Of a stretch of 64,000 nt of DNA, positions 20,985 to 29,572 are shown in pieces; the first letter of the stretch is position 1; every line of letters begins with the position of its first letter. Source of the DNA: Parabacteroides sp. PF5-9 (GTDB taxonomy: Bacteria > Bacteroidota > Bacteroidia > Bacteroidales > Tannerellaceae); contig NZ_JARXWG010000007.1 in NCBI RefSeq assembly GCF_029893105.1, forward strand, positions 62,001 through 126,000, given 5' to 3'. A model generated the notes under the pieces. It saw nothing but the letters and a program-made list of their open reading frames with translations, ran no database searches and was not told where the DNA came from. The position numbers and the translations under genes were made by a program.

Positions 20985-21298
20985 TATTTATGCTCCTTTC
21001 TTTTATAGGTTAAGTCTTTCTGTTTTTGTATAATAAGCGGAGTAATCCGTTCTATATCATCAGGTTTGTAATACATCTTATGCCCGATTTGGGTATAAGG
21101 TAACGTGCCATTATCCCGATAGTTCTGTAGCGAGCGTTTGGAGATATTCAGAATCACACAAACGTCCTGATTGTCCAGCCATTTCTTCATGCTTTTGTCG
21201 CTATTCCGATTACATATAGCTTCTACCTTTTGAGTAAATGCTCCGAATCGCTCCATCATTTTCTCAAATACTGATTCTTCGATATTAATAATCTTCAT
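20984..21298 (-). CDS. Small HTH protein (excisionase-like), first of pair
   Basis: This 104-residue protein has a coiled N-terminal segment and an HTH: WLDNQDVCVILNISKRSLQNY, then GTLPYTQIGHKMYYKPDDI. It is a paralogue of its downstream neighbour, with which it shares a one-base stop/start overlap. It is convergent to the integrase. It probably serves in directionality of recombination, by analogy with Xis proteins of Bacteroidetes elements. Confidence 0.75.
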   Translation of the reverse strand: MKIINIEESVFEKMMERFGAFTQKVEAICNRNSDKSMKKWLDNQDVCVILNISKRSLQNYRDNGTLPYTQIGHKMYYKPDDIERITPLIIQKQKDLTYKRKEHK

Positions 21299-21685
21299 GC
21301 TATCTATATTTTAGTTTATATTCTTTTTCTCGGCTCAAATATATAATAACATTTTCGCTTAACTATCACAAATTCAAGAGGTGGCAGCTTGTGGCGTCGG
21401 TATGTGGACAAAAAGAAGTCTTATCAATGAAAAACACTGCATATCACTGCATAAAAATCGGCAACGATCTGGTAATCAATTACTATTTGTTTCTTTGCTT
21501 CAAAACTGAATTCAAAACAGAGGTAAATACTATGTTCTGATTGGAACTCCTAATACAGGTCAGAATTGACATAGAAAATAGAATCTGTTATTAATTCAAC
21601 AAAGAGGTAATTAATGATGTCGATATAAGCTTCAATAAGAAACTCTATTTCGACATAAATATCTAACACTAAAATAGAATAAGAA
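21299..21685. other. Intergenic region of island 1
   Basis: This 387-bp divergent gap lies between the HTH pair and the DUF3408 gene. A short direct repeat, CACTGCATA, occurs twice around 21435-21455. No gene is seen. Confidence 0.5.
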
Positions 21686-22063
21686 ATGAAAGCAGGAAGA
21701 AAGAAAAAACAGATTTCAAAAGAGGATTACATTAAGGCGTATTGTCAAGAAAAACGGATAAGAGGACGATTTGCCGTATATATCAGCCCGGAAACACATG
21801 ACAATTTAAAACGTATTGTGAGCTTATTCAAGTGGAAACATTACACTACAACATCTTCATTGGCGGATTCAATAATCTCCGACCATATCGAAGTCCATAA
21901 AGAGCTATTAAACAGTCTTCACAAAGAAGAAAAAATCCGGTTCAAAGTAGATTTCGACGAAGATATAAGGCGTAATAGGGAGAAAATGAGAAAACTCCTG
22001 GGTGATGATTATGTTGATGATGCAGAATCAGAATCTTCTCAACACAATGATTCCGACCAATAG
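21686..22063 (+). CDS. DUF3408-like protein
   Basis: This is a 125-residue, highly charged protein. A lysine-rich N-terminus (AGRKKKQISKEDY) is followed by RGRFAVYISPETHDNLKRIVSLF and SLADSIISDHIEVHKELLNSLH, the pattern of DUF3408 proteins found on Bacteroides conjugative and mobilizable elements. A ribbon-helix-helix-like DNA-binding role in mobilization or partition is likely, but no specific function is established. It precedes the oriT-like region. Confidence 0.65.
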   Translation: MKAGRKKKQISKEDYIKAYCQEKRIRGRFAVYISPETHDNLKRIVSLFKWKHYTTTSSLADSIISDHIEVHKELLNSLHKEEKIRFKVDFDEDIRRNREKMRKLLGDDYVDDAESESSQHNDSDQ

Positions 22064-22096
22064 AAATTGCCTTTTTACATTGAACGGCTAAATGAT

Positions 22097-22238
22097 GTCC
22101 GCCAGCGGACAGATTTGAGAGCAAGAAACATTTATGTTTCGGCTCTCAGCAAGGTGTGTTTTGAGTTACTCATTTCATTTCACGTAACTCAAAACCTCCT
22201 TGCCCGCAAGGGGGAAAACGCACCTCCGAAGTCGGTGC
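22097..22238 (+). other. Candidate oriT with five inverted repeats
   Basis: This 142-bp block precedes the MobC-like gene. It holds GTCCGC/GCGGAC (22097-22110), a compound hairpin GAGAGC-GAAACAT/ATGTTTC-GCTCTC (22117-22147), a perfect 12-bp stem GTTTTGAGTTAC/GTAACTCAAAAC with a 14-nt loop (22158-22195), CCTTG/CAAGG (22198-22211) and GCACC/GGTGC (22220-22238). Dense inverted repeats just upstream of a relaxosome gene are typical of transfer origins; a nic site was not identified. Confidence 0.55.
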
Positions 22239-22329
22239 TTTTAATGAAACCCATTGCATGGGTAACGATATAGAAACAGGAAATTATTTATCGGTGGAGA
22301 CTTGCAGGCTCCACACAATTGATGATTTT

Positions 22330-22761
22330 ATGAAAGAAGAAACAAATTCACGCTCAAAATGGAGCAAAGGAGGCCGTCCTATAAAAAATGACCCAGCCAA
22401 GAACTGCGTAATGGTTCGCTTTTCGGATCAAGAATATGCAAAGTTCTTATCCATGTACGAAGAATCCGGTGTTTATGCAAAGTCGATTTTTGTCAAAGCA
22501 CGAGTATTTAATGAAAGTTTTCGGGTGATAAAAACTGATGAAGGAACACTAAAATATGTGGCAAAACTAACCCAGCTTCATGCGCAATTTCGAGCAGTTG
22601 GAGTCAATTATAATCAAGTTGTCAAACAACTTAAAAGTAATTTTTCGGAGCAGAAAGCACTCGCATTGCTTTATAAATTAGAAAAAATAACGCTTGAATT
22701 AGTCACCACTCAGCAGAAAATCATTGCGCTTTGTGAAGAGTTTAAGCAACGATTCTTTTAG
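22330..22761 (+). CDS. MobC/BmgB-like relaxosome accessory protein
   Basis: This is a 143-residue basic protein. The N-terminus (SKGGRPIKNDPAKNCVMVRFSDQEYAKFL) matches the ribbon-helix-helix start of MobC-type mobilization proteins, and the C-terminal half (LHAQFRAVGVNYNQVVKQLKS) matches their coiled-coil end. An earlier ATG at 22258 would add 24 residues and lies just after the hairpin region; ATG 22330 fits family starts better. MobC proteins bind oriT and assist a relaxase, yet no relaxase follows: the next genes are an HTH regulator and hsdM. The mobilization module therefore looks incomplete, or depends on a relaxase in trans. Confidence 0.7.
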   Translation: MKEETNSRSKWSKGGRPIKNDPAKNCVMVRFSDQEYAKFLSMYEESGVYAKSIFVKARVFNESFRVIKTDEGTLKYVAKLTQLHAQFRAVGVNYNQVVKQLKSNFSEQKALALLYKLEKITLELVTTQQKIIALCEEFKQRFF

Positions 22762-22809
22762 GATTATTTAAAATGCGAAGATTTTATCGAAGTATCCCTT
22801 GAAATTTCC

Positions 22810-22817
22810 TATCTTTG
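22810..22817 (+). promoter_or_regulatory. Promoter -7 box of the hsd operon
   Basis: TATCTTTG matches the -7 consensus. It overlaps the most upstream possible start of the HTH gene (22815), so the true start must lie further downstream. Confidence 0.55.
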
Positions 22818-22841
22818 GAGACGAAACAAATAAGTAATCCG

Positions 22842-23045
22842 ATGAAAATGAATCGTATTAAGGAGGCTTTGCAAGAGAAAGGATTAACGCAGGTATGGTT
22901 GGCTGGAGAGCTTGATAAGAGTTTTAAGATGGTCAATGCTTATGCCTGTAACCGGAAGCAACCAAGCCTTGAAACGCTTTTTCGGATTGCGGAGTTGTTG
23001 AATGTAGATGTTAGAAAACTGATTGTAAGTAATAAGGAAAAATAA
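22842..23045 (+). CDS. XRE-family HTH regulator of the R-M operon
   Basis: This 67-residue protein is essentially one Cro/CI-type helix-turn-helix: IKEALQEKGLTQVWLAGELD, then SFKMVNAYACNRKQPSLETL and LNVDVRKLIV. ATG 22842 is chosen because it lies about 25 bp after the -7 box; ATG 22848 is also possible. It sits 4 bp before hsdM and probably controls methylase/restriction timing like a C protein. That role is inferred from position. Confidence 0.78.
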   Translation: MKMNRIKEALQEKGLTQVWLAGELDKSFKMVNAYACNRKQPSLETLFRIAELLNVDVRKLIVSNKEK

Positions 23046-23049
23046 ATAC

Positions 23050-24624
23050 ATGGCTAAAAACGCAAAAGAAAAACAAGAAAAACCTATTGAGGTAAGTCTG
23101 TGGGAGTCGGCAAACAAACTGCGTGGAAGTGTTGAGCCTTCGGAATACAAACATGTGGTACTGGGGTTGATATTCCTGAAATTTGTCAGCGATAAGTTTG
23201 AGGAACACCGAGCCAAGCTCATTGCCGACAGAAAAGAAAAATACGTGGAGATGCCCGAATTCTATAACATGAGTAATGTGTTTTTTCTCGAAGAAATATC
23301 ACGTTGGAATTATATCAAAGAAAAAGCCAAGCAAGATGATCTGGCACTGATTATCGACACCGCTCTCCATACCATAGAGAAAAACAACAAAAGCCTGAAA
23401 GGGGCTTTACCCGATAATTATTTCTCTCGTTTAGGTTTGGAATCATCCAAACTAGCTTCGTTGATTGATGAAATCAGTGAGATAAACACCCTAAAAGATA
23501 AAGAACAGGATATTGTAGGACGTGTGTATGAATACTTCCTTTCGAAATTCGCTTTGGCAGAAGGTAAAGGGAAAGGAGAATTTTATACGCCAAAAAGCAT
23601 TGTAAATCTGATTGCCGAAATGATTGAACCTTACAAGGGTATCATTTACGACCCCGCTTGTGGTTCTGGCGGTATGTTTGTGCAATCCATTAAGTTTATA
23701 GAAAGCCACCACGGCAACAAACGCGAGGTTTCCATTTACGGACAAGAATACACCAACACTACCTATAAACTGGCGAAAATGAACCTTGCCATTCGGGGTA
23801 TTTCCGCCAATTTGGGGGCGAAAGCCGCCAATACTTTTTCCGACGACCAGCACAAAGACCTGAAAGCTGATTATATTATGGCAAATCCGCCATTCAACCA
23901 AAAAGACTGGCGAGCCGAAGATGAATTGATTGACGATCCGCGTTGGCGTGGTTACGATGTGCCACCAAAAAGCAATGCCAATTACGGTTGGATTCTCAAT
24001 ATGGCAAGCAAACTTTCCGAAAATGGAGTGGCTGGTTTTATCCTTGCCAACGGTGCATTGAGCGGTGGTGGCGAAGAGTATAAAATTCGCCGAAAACTGA
24101 TTGAGAATGATTTGGTAGAAGCGATTTTGGTTTTGCCGCAAAATATGTTTTATACAACCAACATCAGTGTTACGCTTTGGATATTGAATAGGAACAAAAC
24201 CAAACGAACAGTGCAAGTTGGACAAGAGGTTCGCAACTATCGCCACCGCAAAGGCGAAATCCTGTTTATGGATTTGCGCCAGATGGGAGAACCCTTTGAA
24301 AAGAAGTTTACTCAATTTTCTATTAATGACATTCAGCAAGTTACCACTACTTATCACGATTGGCAAACCTCTGAATTGACAAATATTGTAGAAGCTTTTA
24401 ATCAAGCTGAATATTGTTATTCTGCCTCACACGAAGAAATAGAAGCAAAAGATTTTTCACTTGTGCCGAGCAAGTACATTGCTTTCAAGAATCGTGACGA
24501 GAATATCGACTTCGACGAAAAGATGAAAACTCTACAAGCCGAGTTTAAAGAATTGTTGCAAGCCGAAGAGGGGTCGAAAAAAGAATTGCTCAACGTATTT
24601 AAAAGTTTAGGCTATGAACTATAA
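23050..24624 (+). CDS. hsdM: Type I restriction-modification methyltransferase subunit
   Basis: This 524-residue N6-adenine methyltransferase has an N-terminal HsdM helical domain (SLWESANKLRGSVEPSEYKHV), the SAM-binding motif DPACGSGGMFVQS (about residue 201) and the catalytic motif NPPFNQKDW (about 279). It methylates the recognition sequence chosen by HsdS and forms part of the HsdR2M2S2 complex. It overlaps hsdS by 11 bp. It is full length, with no frameshift. Confidence 0.95.
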   Translation: MAKNAKEKQEKPIEVSLWESANKLRGSVEPSEYKHVVLGLIFLKFVSDKFEEHRAKLIADRKEKYVEMPEFYNMSNVFFLEEISRWNYIKEKAKQDDLALIIDTALHTIEKNNKSLKGALPDNYFSRLGLESSKLASLIDEISEINTLKDKEQDIVGRVYEYFLSKFALAEGKGKGEFYTPKSIVNLIAEMIEPYKGIIYDPACGSGGMFVQSIKFIESHHGNKREVSIYGQEYTNTTYKLAKMNLAIRGISANLGAKAANTFSDDQHKDLKADYIMANPPFNQKDWRAEDELIDDPRWRGYDVPPKSNANYGWILNMASKLSENGVAGFILANGALSGGGEEYKIRRKLIENDLVEAILVLPQNMFYTTNISVTLWILNRNKTKRTVQVGQEVRNYRHRKGEILFMDLRQMGEPFEKKFTQFSINDIQQVTTTYHDWQTSELTNIVEAFNQAEYCYSASHEEIEAKDFSLVPSKYIAFKNRDENIDFDEKMKTLQAEFKELLQAEEGSKKELLNVFKSLGYEL

Positions 24625-25756
24625 ACGGTTGGGTGATTATATTCGGGAAGTGGATGTGCGGAATGAAGACGATAGCATAACCAACTTGTTGGGTATTAAT
24701 ATTGATAAATATTACATGCCATCTGTTGCTAATGTTGTGGGAACGGATTTGTCGCGATACAAAGTTGTAGAAAAAGGTCAGTTTGCTTGTAATAGAATGC
24801 ATGTAGGACGAGATAAACGATTGCCTGTTGCTTTATCAATAAAAGAGGATAGGTTTATTGTTTCTCCAGCTTATGATGTTTTTGAAATTATAGATAAAAA
24901 GGAATTACTACCCGAATATTTAATGATGTGGTTTTCTCGCAAAGAATTTGACAGAAACACTTGGTTTTATACCGATGCGGATGTGCGTGGAGGTTTGAAT
25001 TGGAATACATTTTTAGACATGCAACTCCCCATTCCCTCTCCCGAAAAGCAACGCGAAATAGTCGCCGAGTACAACGCCGTGCAACGCCGCATTGACCTAA
25101 ACAACCAACTGATACAAAAACTCGAAGAAACCGCACAGACGATTTATAAGCAATGGTTTGTCGAGGACCAAAACTGCGATTTCAAAACCGTTGAAATTGG
25201 CAACTTTGGCAATGTTGTTACAGGGAAAACCCCTTCGAGCGAATGCCCTGAAGATTTTGGGAACAATATACCTTTTATCACTCCTGGCGATTTTAAAAAT
25301 TATAACAAATTCGCATTAGGTGCGGAAAGAAATTTATCTGAAATAGGATATATAAAATTAAAAAACAAGATACTTCCTAAAGGAAGTGTGATTGTTACAT
25401 GTATAGGATCAGATATGGGAAAAGTTGCTATTGCCTTTGACGCTTGCATTACAAATCAACAAATGAATTCGATAATAGTAGACAAGTCATATTATTCTGA
25501 TTTTTTGTATTATTATTTAATATCTATATCAAAGGAAATAAAAGGAATTGCTATGGGTGGTTCAACAATGCCGATGTTAAGTAAATCTGATTTTGAAAAA
25601 ATTGAATTGCTTAAACCATTAGACGAAACTCTCATAGAGTTTGAAAAAGTGATGAGCCCTATAAATGAAATGAATATTTTGTATTCTAATGAAAACTACA
25701 AACTTTCTGAGATGAGCAATTTACTTCTTTCGAAGATGGTAACAATAGAAAATTAG
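24614..25756 (+). CDS. hsdS: Type I restriction-modification specificity subunit
   Basis: This is a 380-residue protein with two target-recognition domains separated by conserved helical regions. The first half ends in LPIPSPEKQREIVAEYNAVQRRI, the typical central conserved helix; the second TRD begins GNFGNVVTGKTPSSECP. Both halves appear complete, so a bipartite target is expected. No second hsdS or inverted partial copy lies nearby, so shuffling within this window is not indicated. It overlaps the end of hsdM. Confidence 0.92.
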   Translation: MNYKRLGDYIREVDVRNEDDSITNLLGINIDKYYMPSVANVVGTDLSRYKVVEKGQFACNRMHVGRDKRLPVALSIKEDRFIVSPAYDVFEIIDKKELLPEYLMMWFSRKEFDRNTWFYTDADVRGGLNWNTFLDMQLPIPSPEKQREIVAEYNAVQRRIDLNNQLIQKLEETAQTIYKQWFVEDQNCDFKTVEIGNFGNVVTGKTPSSECPEDFGNNIPFITPGDFKNYNKFALGAERNLSEIGYIKLKNKILPKGSVIVTCIGSDMGKVAIAFDACITNQQMNSIIVDKSYYSDFLYYYLISISKEIKGIAMGGSTMPMLSKSDFEKIELLKPLDETLIEFEKVMSPINEMNILYSNENYKLSEMSNLLLSKMVTIEN

Positions 25757-25763
25757 TACTTTT

Positions 25764-28700
25764 ATGAAACTTCAAAAAAAGAAACAGATTAGATTATTCC
25801 TTGTAAAAAAATTGACAAGATTAACTTTCTGGCTAAAAAACAAAGACAAAGAGCCGGATTCCTCTGTTATTTCTCTAGCTCCAAAAGTGTTAATAAAAGA
25901 AGAGGATATAAAAGTCATACAGCCATATTTAGATGAGTTGGAACGTTCATTAGCAGAAAAAGAATTGACAAATATTGCGATTACAGGAGCTTATGGTTCA
26001 GGGAAAAGCACTATAATAAAGACATTCAAACACTTACATGATGAATATGAATACTTAAATATTTCATTAGCTTCATTTAAGGATAATGATGAAAATGGTA
26101 AGAAAAAGTCTCCTGAAGAAAAAGAGCAAGGTGTTGATGAGAATGGGAAGAAAACACCTCTTGAACAGACAGTAGAAAAAGATGATGAGTCAAGAAAACA
26201 GGAAGTCTTCAATACTAGTTTAGAAAGAAGACTGGAGATAAGTATATTGCAGCAAATATTTTATCATGTCAGACCTTCAGAAATTCCAGATTCACGGTTT
26301 AAAAGAATCGTGAATAATAAGCGATGGAAATTATTTCTTATATCCTTCGGATTAATAGTATGGTTAATAAGCGTGTTCGTATTATTTAGATTTGATTATT
26401 TAGATAAACTCAATCCTTCAACATGGGATTTTTCATTAAAATTTGACTGGATTGCATTTACTTCTTTTTTCATTTTCTTCACAGGAGTCGGATTCTTCAC
26501 TAAATACCTTGTCCGTCTATTTAGCAATTCAAAAATCAACAAATTCAGTATAAAAGGCGAATTAGAACTTGGAGACAATGTTGATAAATCCGTATTTAAT
26601 GAACACCTTGAAGAAATTATTTACTTTTTTGAAAGAACTCCATACAATGTAGTTATTATTGAGGATTTAGATAGATTTGATACAACAGACATATTTACAA
26701 AGCTTCGAGAACTAAATATCCTTCTAAACACTTCAAAACTGATTAAACGAGAGATAAATTTTATTTATGCAATTAAAGATGAATTATTTACGGATAAGAA
26801 CGAGAGAGTAAAATTCTTTGATTATATAATACCAATAATTCCATTTATCAATGCTTCTAATGCTGGAGTTAAGCTGGACGAACTCATTAAAACAAGACAA
26901 TTAGAAAATGTTTTGACCTCAGATTTTATTCAAGATATTGTATCTTTTATTGACGACATTGATATGCGATTATTAATCAATATATTTCATGAATTTTGTA
27001 TCTATAGAGAAAATATACCCGCAGAAAATCAAGATAACCTTTTCGCCATGATAGTTTACAAAAACATGTATCCTGATGATTTTGGCAAATTATCAAAGCA
27101 TGATGGTCTTCTCTACAAATTTATTTCTGATAAAGATAAATATATAAGTGGGTTATTAAATCTCTATTCAGAAAAAATCAAGCAAATAGAATCTGAAATC
27201 ATTAATGTTGATAAAGAAAAAATTACTTCTGTACAGGAATTGAGAACTATTTTTTTATTTAAACTACAGACTAAAATACCTGGAATAACAGAGATTTATA
27301 TAGAAAATCAAAGAATTGCTATTGCTCAGTTTTTAGAAGATGAATATTTCGTAAAGCTTTTAGAAGATAAGGACTCGAACATTATATATTATCGCAATGG
27401 GAATGGTGTTTATAATAGCAGCATAACATTTTCAAGCATAATAGATGGTGTAAAACCAACCTCTTATGAACAAAGAGAAAACCTCATTTTGGCTAAAAAC
27501 AATAATCACATTACCCAGTTGAAAGAAGAAATTACCAAATTAAAAAATAAGAAGAGAGAAATAGAATTAAAAAGTTTGCAAGAAATCTTTCAGGAAATAG
27601 AAATTGAACCATATTTAGGCATTTTTTCTAATAATCAAATGATGAGAACACTTTTAATTAATGGGTATCTTAACGAAGATTATGAAGACTATATATCACT
27701 ATTCCATGAAGGAAATATTACTCGAGCCGACGAAACTTTTAAAAGAAAAATAAAAAGCGGCAAAAACTCCCCATTTGATTATCAACTGTCAGATAAAGTT
27801 GGTAATTTGATAAAAGAAATTCCAGATAAATATTTTAAGCGAGAAATAATTCTCAACTTTGATTTATTAGATTTCTTATCTACAAACTTTACTCAATACC
27901 AATCTAAGTACAACGATATTATTTCCATTCTAAGTAATGAAAATAACAATTCCGTTGAGTTTGTCGAGAAATACATTGAAAGAGGGAAAAACTTATCCTT
28001 ATTTATTAAATCACTATGCAAATCTTGGAACAATTGGTGGTACTATATATATGAAGTTGAAAGTCCTTTCGCTTACGATGATAAAAAATTGAAGAAATAC
28101 TTAAAATTAATTATAGAGCTTGCAGATGAAGAGATTGTTTTGCTTATGAATAAGGACAATAAATTATCGGAATTTATAAGTATTTTGCCTGATTTTATTT
28201 CCTTGATTGACAAATCTTATGAAACCAAAACTAAAAATCTATTAAAGAGACTTGATATTAAATTTAAGCAGTTAGATTCTCCTAATGACACAACAAGGTC
28301 ATTGTTCGACTATATTTACGAGAATAATTTCTATGAAATCAATGATGAAAACATATCAATGATATTGCTCTTATTCAATAAAGATATTGACAAACGCACA
28401 TTGATAGAATCAAACTACTCAACCATTTTAAATTCAGGATGTAAAGACCTTATTGATTATATTGAAGACAATATCTCGACTTATATAAATAACATATTAT
28501 TGAAATTGGAAGACAATACAAAAGAAACTGAAGAAAATATTGTTAAACTAATTAATAATGACAACCTAAGCATTTCTGCAAAAACAAACATTGTTTTAAA
28601 GCAGGAAATTCTAATATCAGACATTTCAGAAATTCAAGATATTTCAATTCAGAAAATGTTAATTGATAAAAATAAAATCATTGCAACATGGAGTAATCTA

Positions 28701-29552
28701 TATCTGTATTATGAGACATTAGAAGAGGGAAGTGATTTAGATGATGTTTTAATAAATTATTTAAATCAAAAAGATAATTCAAACTTGCTTTCTGAGCAAG
28801 CGATTAAAGACGAGTTGAAGGGACGGTCAGAAGAAACCATAAAAAGTTTTTCACTAAAAATCATAAACTGTAATGATTTACAATATGAAAACTATATTAG
28901 TATTCTTAAATCAACCCCATATGTATGGAATAGTTTGAATTTTGAAGATTTAGATGAAGAAAAAATAAAATGGATGGTAGATACCAGCTTTTTAACTCTT
29001 ACGGTATACAATTTCAACAAACTGAAAGAACACTTCCCTAAAGAACACATAAAGCTAGTAGAGAAGCAACAAAGTAAATTATTGCCAATATTTGACGAAT
29101 TAGGATTGAGTGGGGATGATATTTTATCATTATTGAAATCTGAAACGATCACAAATAGTAATAAAATAGGAATAATTGAGAAAATTGACGATAGTTTCGT
29201 GACAGAGAATAAAGATATTGCAAAATTAACATGCGATATACTGGCTTTATCCAACAATTCTGTTCCCTTAAACTTTGATATTATTAAGAGCTTACTTAAT
29301 AGTTCTTCTTCAAAAGAAAATAAGATTCAACTCTTGAATAAGCAGGTTGAAGAATTAACGGATTCTCAACTACAAAGTCTAACAGAACAACTTGGATGGA
29401 ATTATCAGAAGTTGTTTAAAAAGCAAAATAAACCAACATTTACTGACACAAAATATAATCGGTTATTATTTGATAACCTTATAAAGAGGGGATTGATAAT
29501 AAGATATGAAGAACACAAAAAGGATGAGTTAAAAGTGTTTGCTAATTATTAA
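25764..29552 (+). CDS. Large membrane P-loop NTPase (YobI/KAP-like), putative defence gene
   Basis: This is a 1262-residue protein. Walker A is GAYGSGKST (about residues 75-83) and a Walker B-like segment VVIIEDLDRFD lies near residue 300. Two transmembrane helices (about 190-209 and 231-252) are inserted between them, the arrangement of KAP/YobI-type P-loop NTPases. The remaining 900 residues are helical, rich in Asn, Lys, Ile and Glu, without a recognised domain. It is inserted between hsdS and hsdR, 7 bp after hsdS and 20 bp before hsdR. It is visibly more AT-rich than either neighbour, which suggests separate acquisition. Membrane NTPases of this architecture are known among anti-phage genes; function here is inference. 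Confidence 0.7.
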   Translation: MKLQKKKQIRLFLVKKLTRLTFWLKNKDKEPDSSVISLAPKVLIKEEDIKVIQPYLDELERSLAEKELTNIAITGAYGSGKSTIIKTFKHLHDEYEYLNISLASFKDNDENGKKKSPEEKEQGVDENGKKTPLEQTVEKDDESRKQEVFNTSLERRLEISILQQIFYHVRPSEIPDSRFKRIVNNKRWKLFLISFGLIVWLISVFVLFRFDYLDKLNPSTWDFSLKFDWIAFTSFFIFFTGVGFFTKYLVRLFSNSKINKFSIKGELELGDNVDKSVFNEHLEEIIYFFERTPYNVVIIEDLDRFDTTDIFTKLRELNILLNTSKLIKREINFIYAIKDELFTDKNERVKFFDYIIPIIPFINASNAGVKLDELIKTRQLENVLTSDFIQDIVSFIDDIDMRLLINIFHEFCIYRENIPAENQDNLFAMIVYKNMYPDDFGKLSKHDGLLYKFISDKDKYISGLLNLYSEKIKQIESEIINVDKEKITSVQELRTIFLFKLQTKIPGITEIYIENQRIAIAQFLEDEYFVKLLEDKDSNIIYYRNGNGVYNSSITFSSIIDGVKPTSYEQRENLILAKNNNHITQLKEEITKLKNKKREIELKSLQEIFQEIEIEPYLGIFSNNQMMRTLLINGYLNEDYEDYISLFHEGNITRADETFKRKIKSGKNSPFDYQLSDKVGNLIKEIPDKYFKREIILNFDLLDFLSTNFTQYQSKYNDIISILSNENNNSVEFVEKYIERGKNLSLFIKSLCKSWNNWWYYIYEVESPFAYDDKKLKKYLKLIIELADEEIVLLMNKDNKLSEFISILPDFISLIDKSYETKTKNLLKRLDIKFKQLDSPNDTTRSLFDYIYENNFYEINDENISMILLLFNKDIDKRTLIESNYSTILNSGCKDLIDYIEDNISTYINNILLKLEDNTKETEENIVKLINNDNLSISAKTNIVLKQEILISDISEIQDISIQKMLIDKNKIIATWSNLYLYYETLEEGSDLDDVLINYLNQKDNSNLLSEQAIKDELKGRSEETIKSFSLKIINCNDLQYENYISILKSTPYVWNSLNFEDLDEEKIKWMVDTSFLTLTVYNFNKLKEHFPKEHIKLVEKQQSKLLPIFDELGLSGDDILSLLKSETITNSNKIGIIEKIDDSFVTENKDIAKLTCDILALSNNSVPLNFDIIKSLLNSSSSKENKIQLLNKQVEELTDSQLQSLTEQLGWNYQKLFKKQNKPTFTDTKYNRLLFDNLIKRGLIIRYEEHKKDELKVFANY

Positions 29553-29572
29553 ATTCTATTGTAATTCGAAAT

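Noticed and set aside
22067-22273. 68-residue frame across the hairpin region before mobC
   Set aside because: It is made of the inverted repeats of the oriT-like region and does not look like a protein.
23491-24405. 304-residue minus-strand frame inside hsdM
   Set aside because: It lies wholly within the conserved hsdM frame; it is an antisense artefact of codon use.
24614-25756. Phase-variable hsdS shuffling
   Set aside because: Only one hsdS is present. No partial copies, inverted repeats or adjacent invertase were found; the nearby recombinases belong to the islands.
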